A stretch of 5,156 nt of DNA, taken from positions 1-5,156 of the forward strand of contig JACPVY010000093.1 in NCBI GenBank assembly GCA_016197345.1, written 5' to 3'. The translations under genes were made by a program, and so were the position numbers. Positions within the stretch are counted from its first letter, which is position 1, and every line of letters begins with the position of its first letter. The notes beneath the pieces were generated by a model. The model searched no databases. It saw only the letters and a program-made list of their open reading frames with translations, and was not told where the DNA came from. Source of the stretch: Burkholderiales bacterium. GTDB lineage: Bacteria > Pseudomonadota > Gammaproteobacteria > Burkholderiales > Burkholderiaceae_D. Of this stretch, positions 5,081 to 5,156 are shown one piece after another.

Positions 5081-5156
5081 TTACCGACTGCTCTGCGTGA
5101 CGCTTTTTAACATCCCGTGGATACCACCGATAAAGGGCAAAATATCGACGGCAGCT
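5081..5156 (-). CDS. C-terminal end of an unidentified protein (partial at window edge)
   Basis: An open minus-strand frame enters at the window edge and ends at TAA (5081-5083). The last 24 residues include DILPFIGGIHGMLK followed by SVTQSSR. The hydrophobic, glycine-containing stretch with a polar tail would fit the end of a membrane segment, but it is too short to name a family. Support comes from the hairpin 12 bases beyond its stop, placed as a terminator for this strand, and from the otherwise empty space after lipA. A chance open frame of 25 codons cannot be excluded. Confidence 0.4.
   Translation of the reverse strand, partial: AAVDILPFIGGIHGMLKSVTQSSR

Noticed and set aside
1..5156. 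Mobile element, CRISPR array, tRNA/rRNA or defence system
   Set aside because: I found no transposase or integrase frame, no spaced repeats, no tRNA-like cloverleaf and no genes outside translation and lipoate metabolism apart from the unnamed fragment at the right edge.

Overview
The window reads as a chromosomal housekeeping region of a Betaproteobacterium, most likely Burkholderiales and perhaps Oxalobacteraceae. The basis is a 156-residue S7 without the C-terminal extension seen in E. coli K-12, EF-G and S12 sequences close to the proteobacterial consensus, and a LipB/LipA pair of the betaproteobacterial type. The genus is inference. I see no mobile element, CRISPR array, tRNA or rRNA, and no clearly novel multi-gene system.

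Left half (minus strand, 1-2770): the 5' part of the str (streptomycin) operon, in transcription order rpsL (S12), rpsG (S7) and fusA (EF-G, cut by the window edge after about 481 codons). A strong sigma70-type promoter (TTGACC, 17 bp, TATACT on the minus strand) lies at 2742-2770. It is followed by a leader of about 170 nt with potential stem-loops. Both intercistronic gaps (137 and 125 bp) hold inverted repeats. The rpsL-rpsG gap sits where S7 represses its own mRNA in E. coli. The rpsG-fusA gap carries a long stem whose full pairing is possible only in the operon transcript.

Middle (2565-2970): about 400 bp without a gene. It is a divergent promoter region serving the str operon leftward and the lipoate genes rightward, with a perfect -10 (TATAAT) and an operator-like dyad for the rightward side.

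Right half (plus strand, 2971-4952): ybeD (DUF493), lipB and lipA, a lipoic acid cluster. LipB moves octanoate from acyl carrier protein to lipoyl domains, LipA inserts two sulfurs, and YbeD is a small ACT-like protein of uncertain role. ybeD and lipA look intact. lipB does not: about 73 bp are missing near its middle, which removes the conserved RGG-x-x-TYH segment and shifts the frame. Both catalytic residues survive in the downstream fragment. This broken lipB between intact partners is the main anomaly of the window.

Right edge (4953-5156): a 15-bp perfect inverted repeat overlapping the lipA stop codon, a 13-bp perfect inverted repeat, and probably the last 25 codons of a convergent minus-strand gene running off the window.
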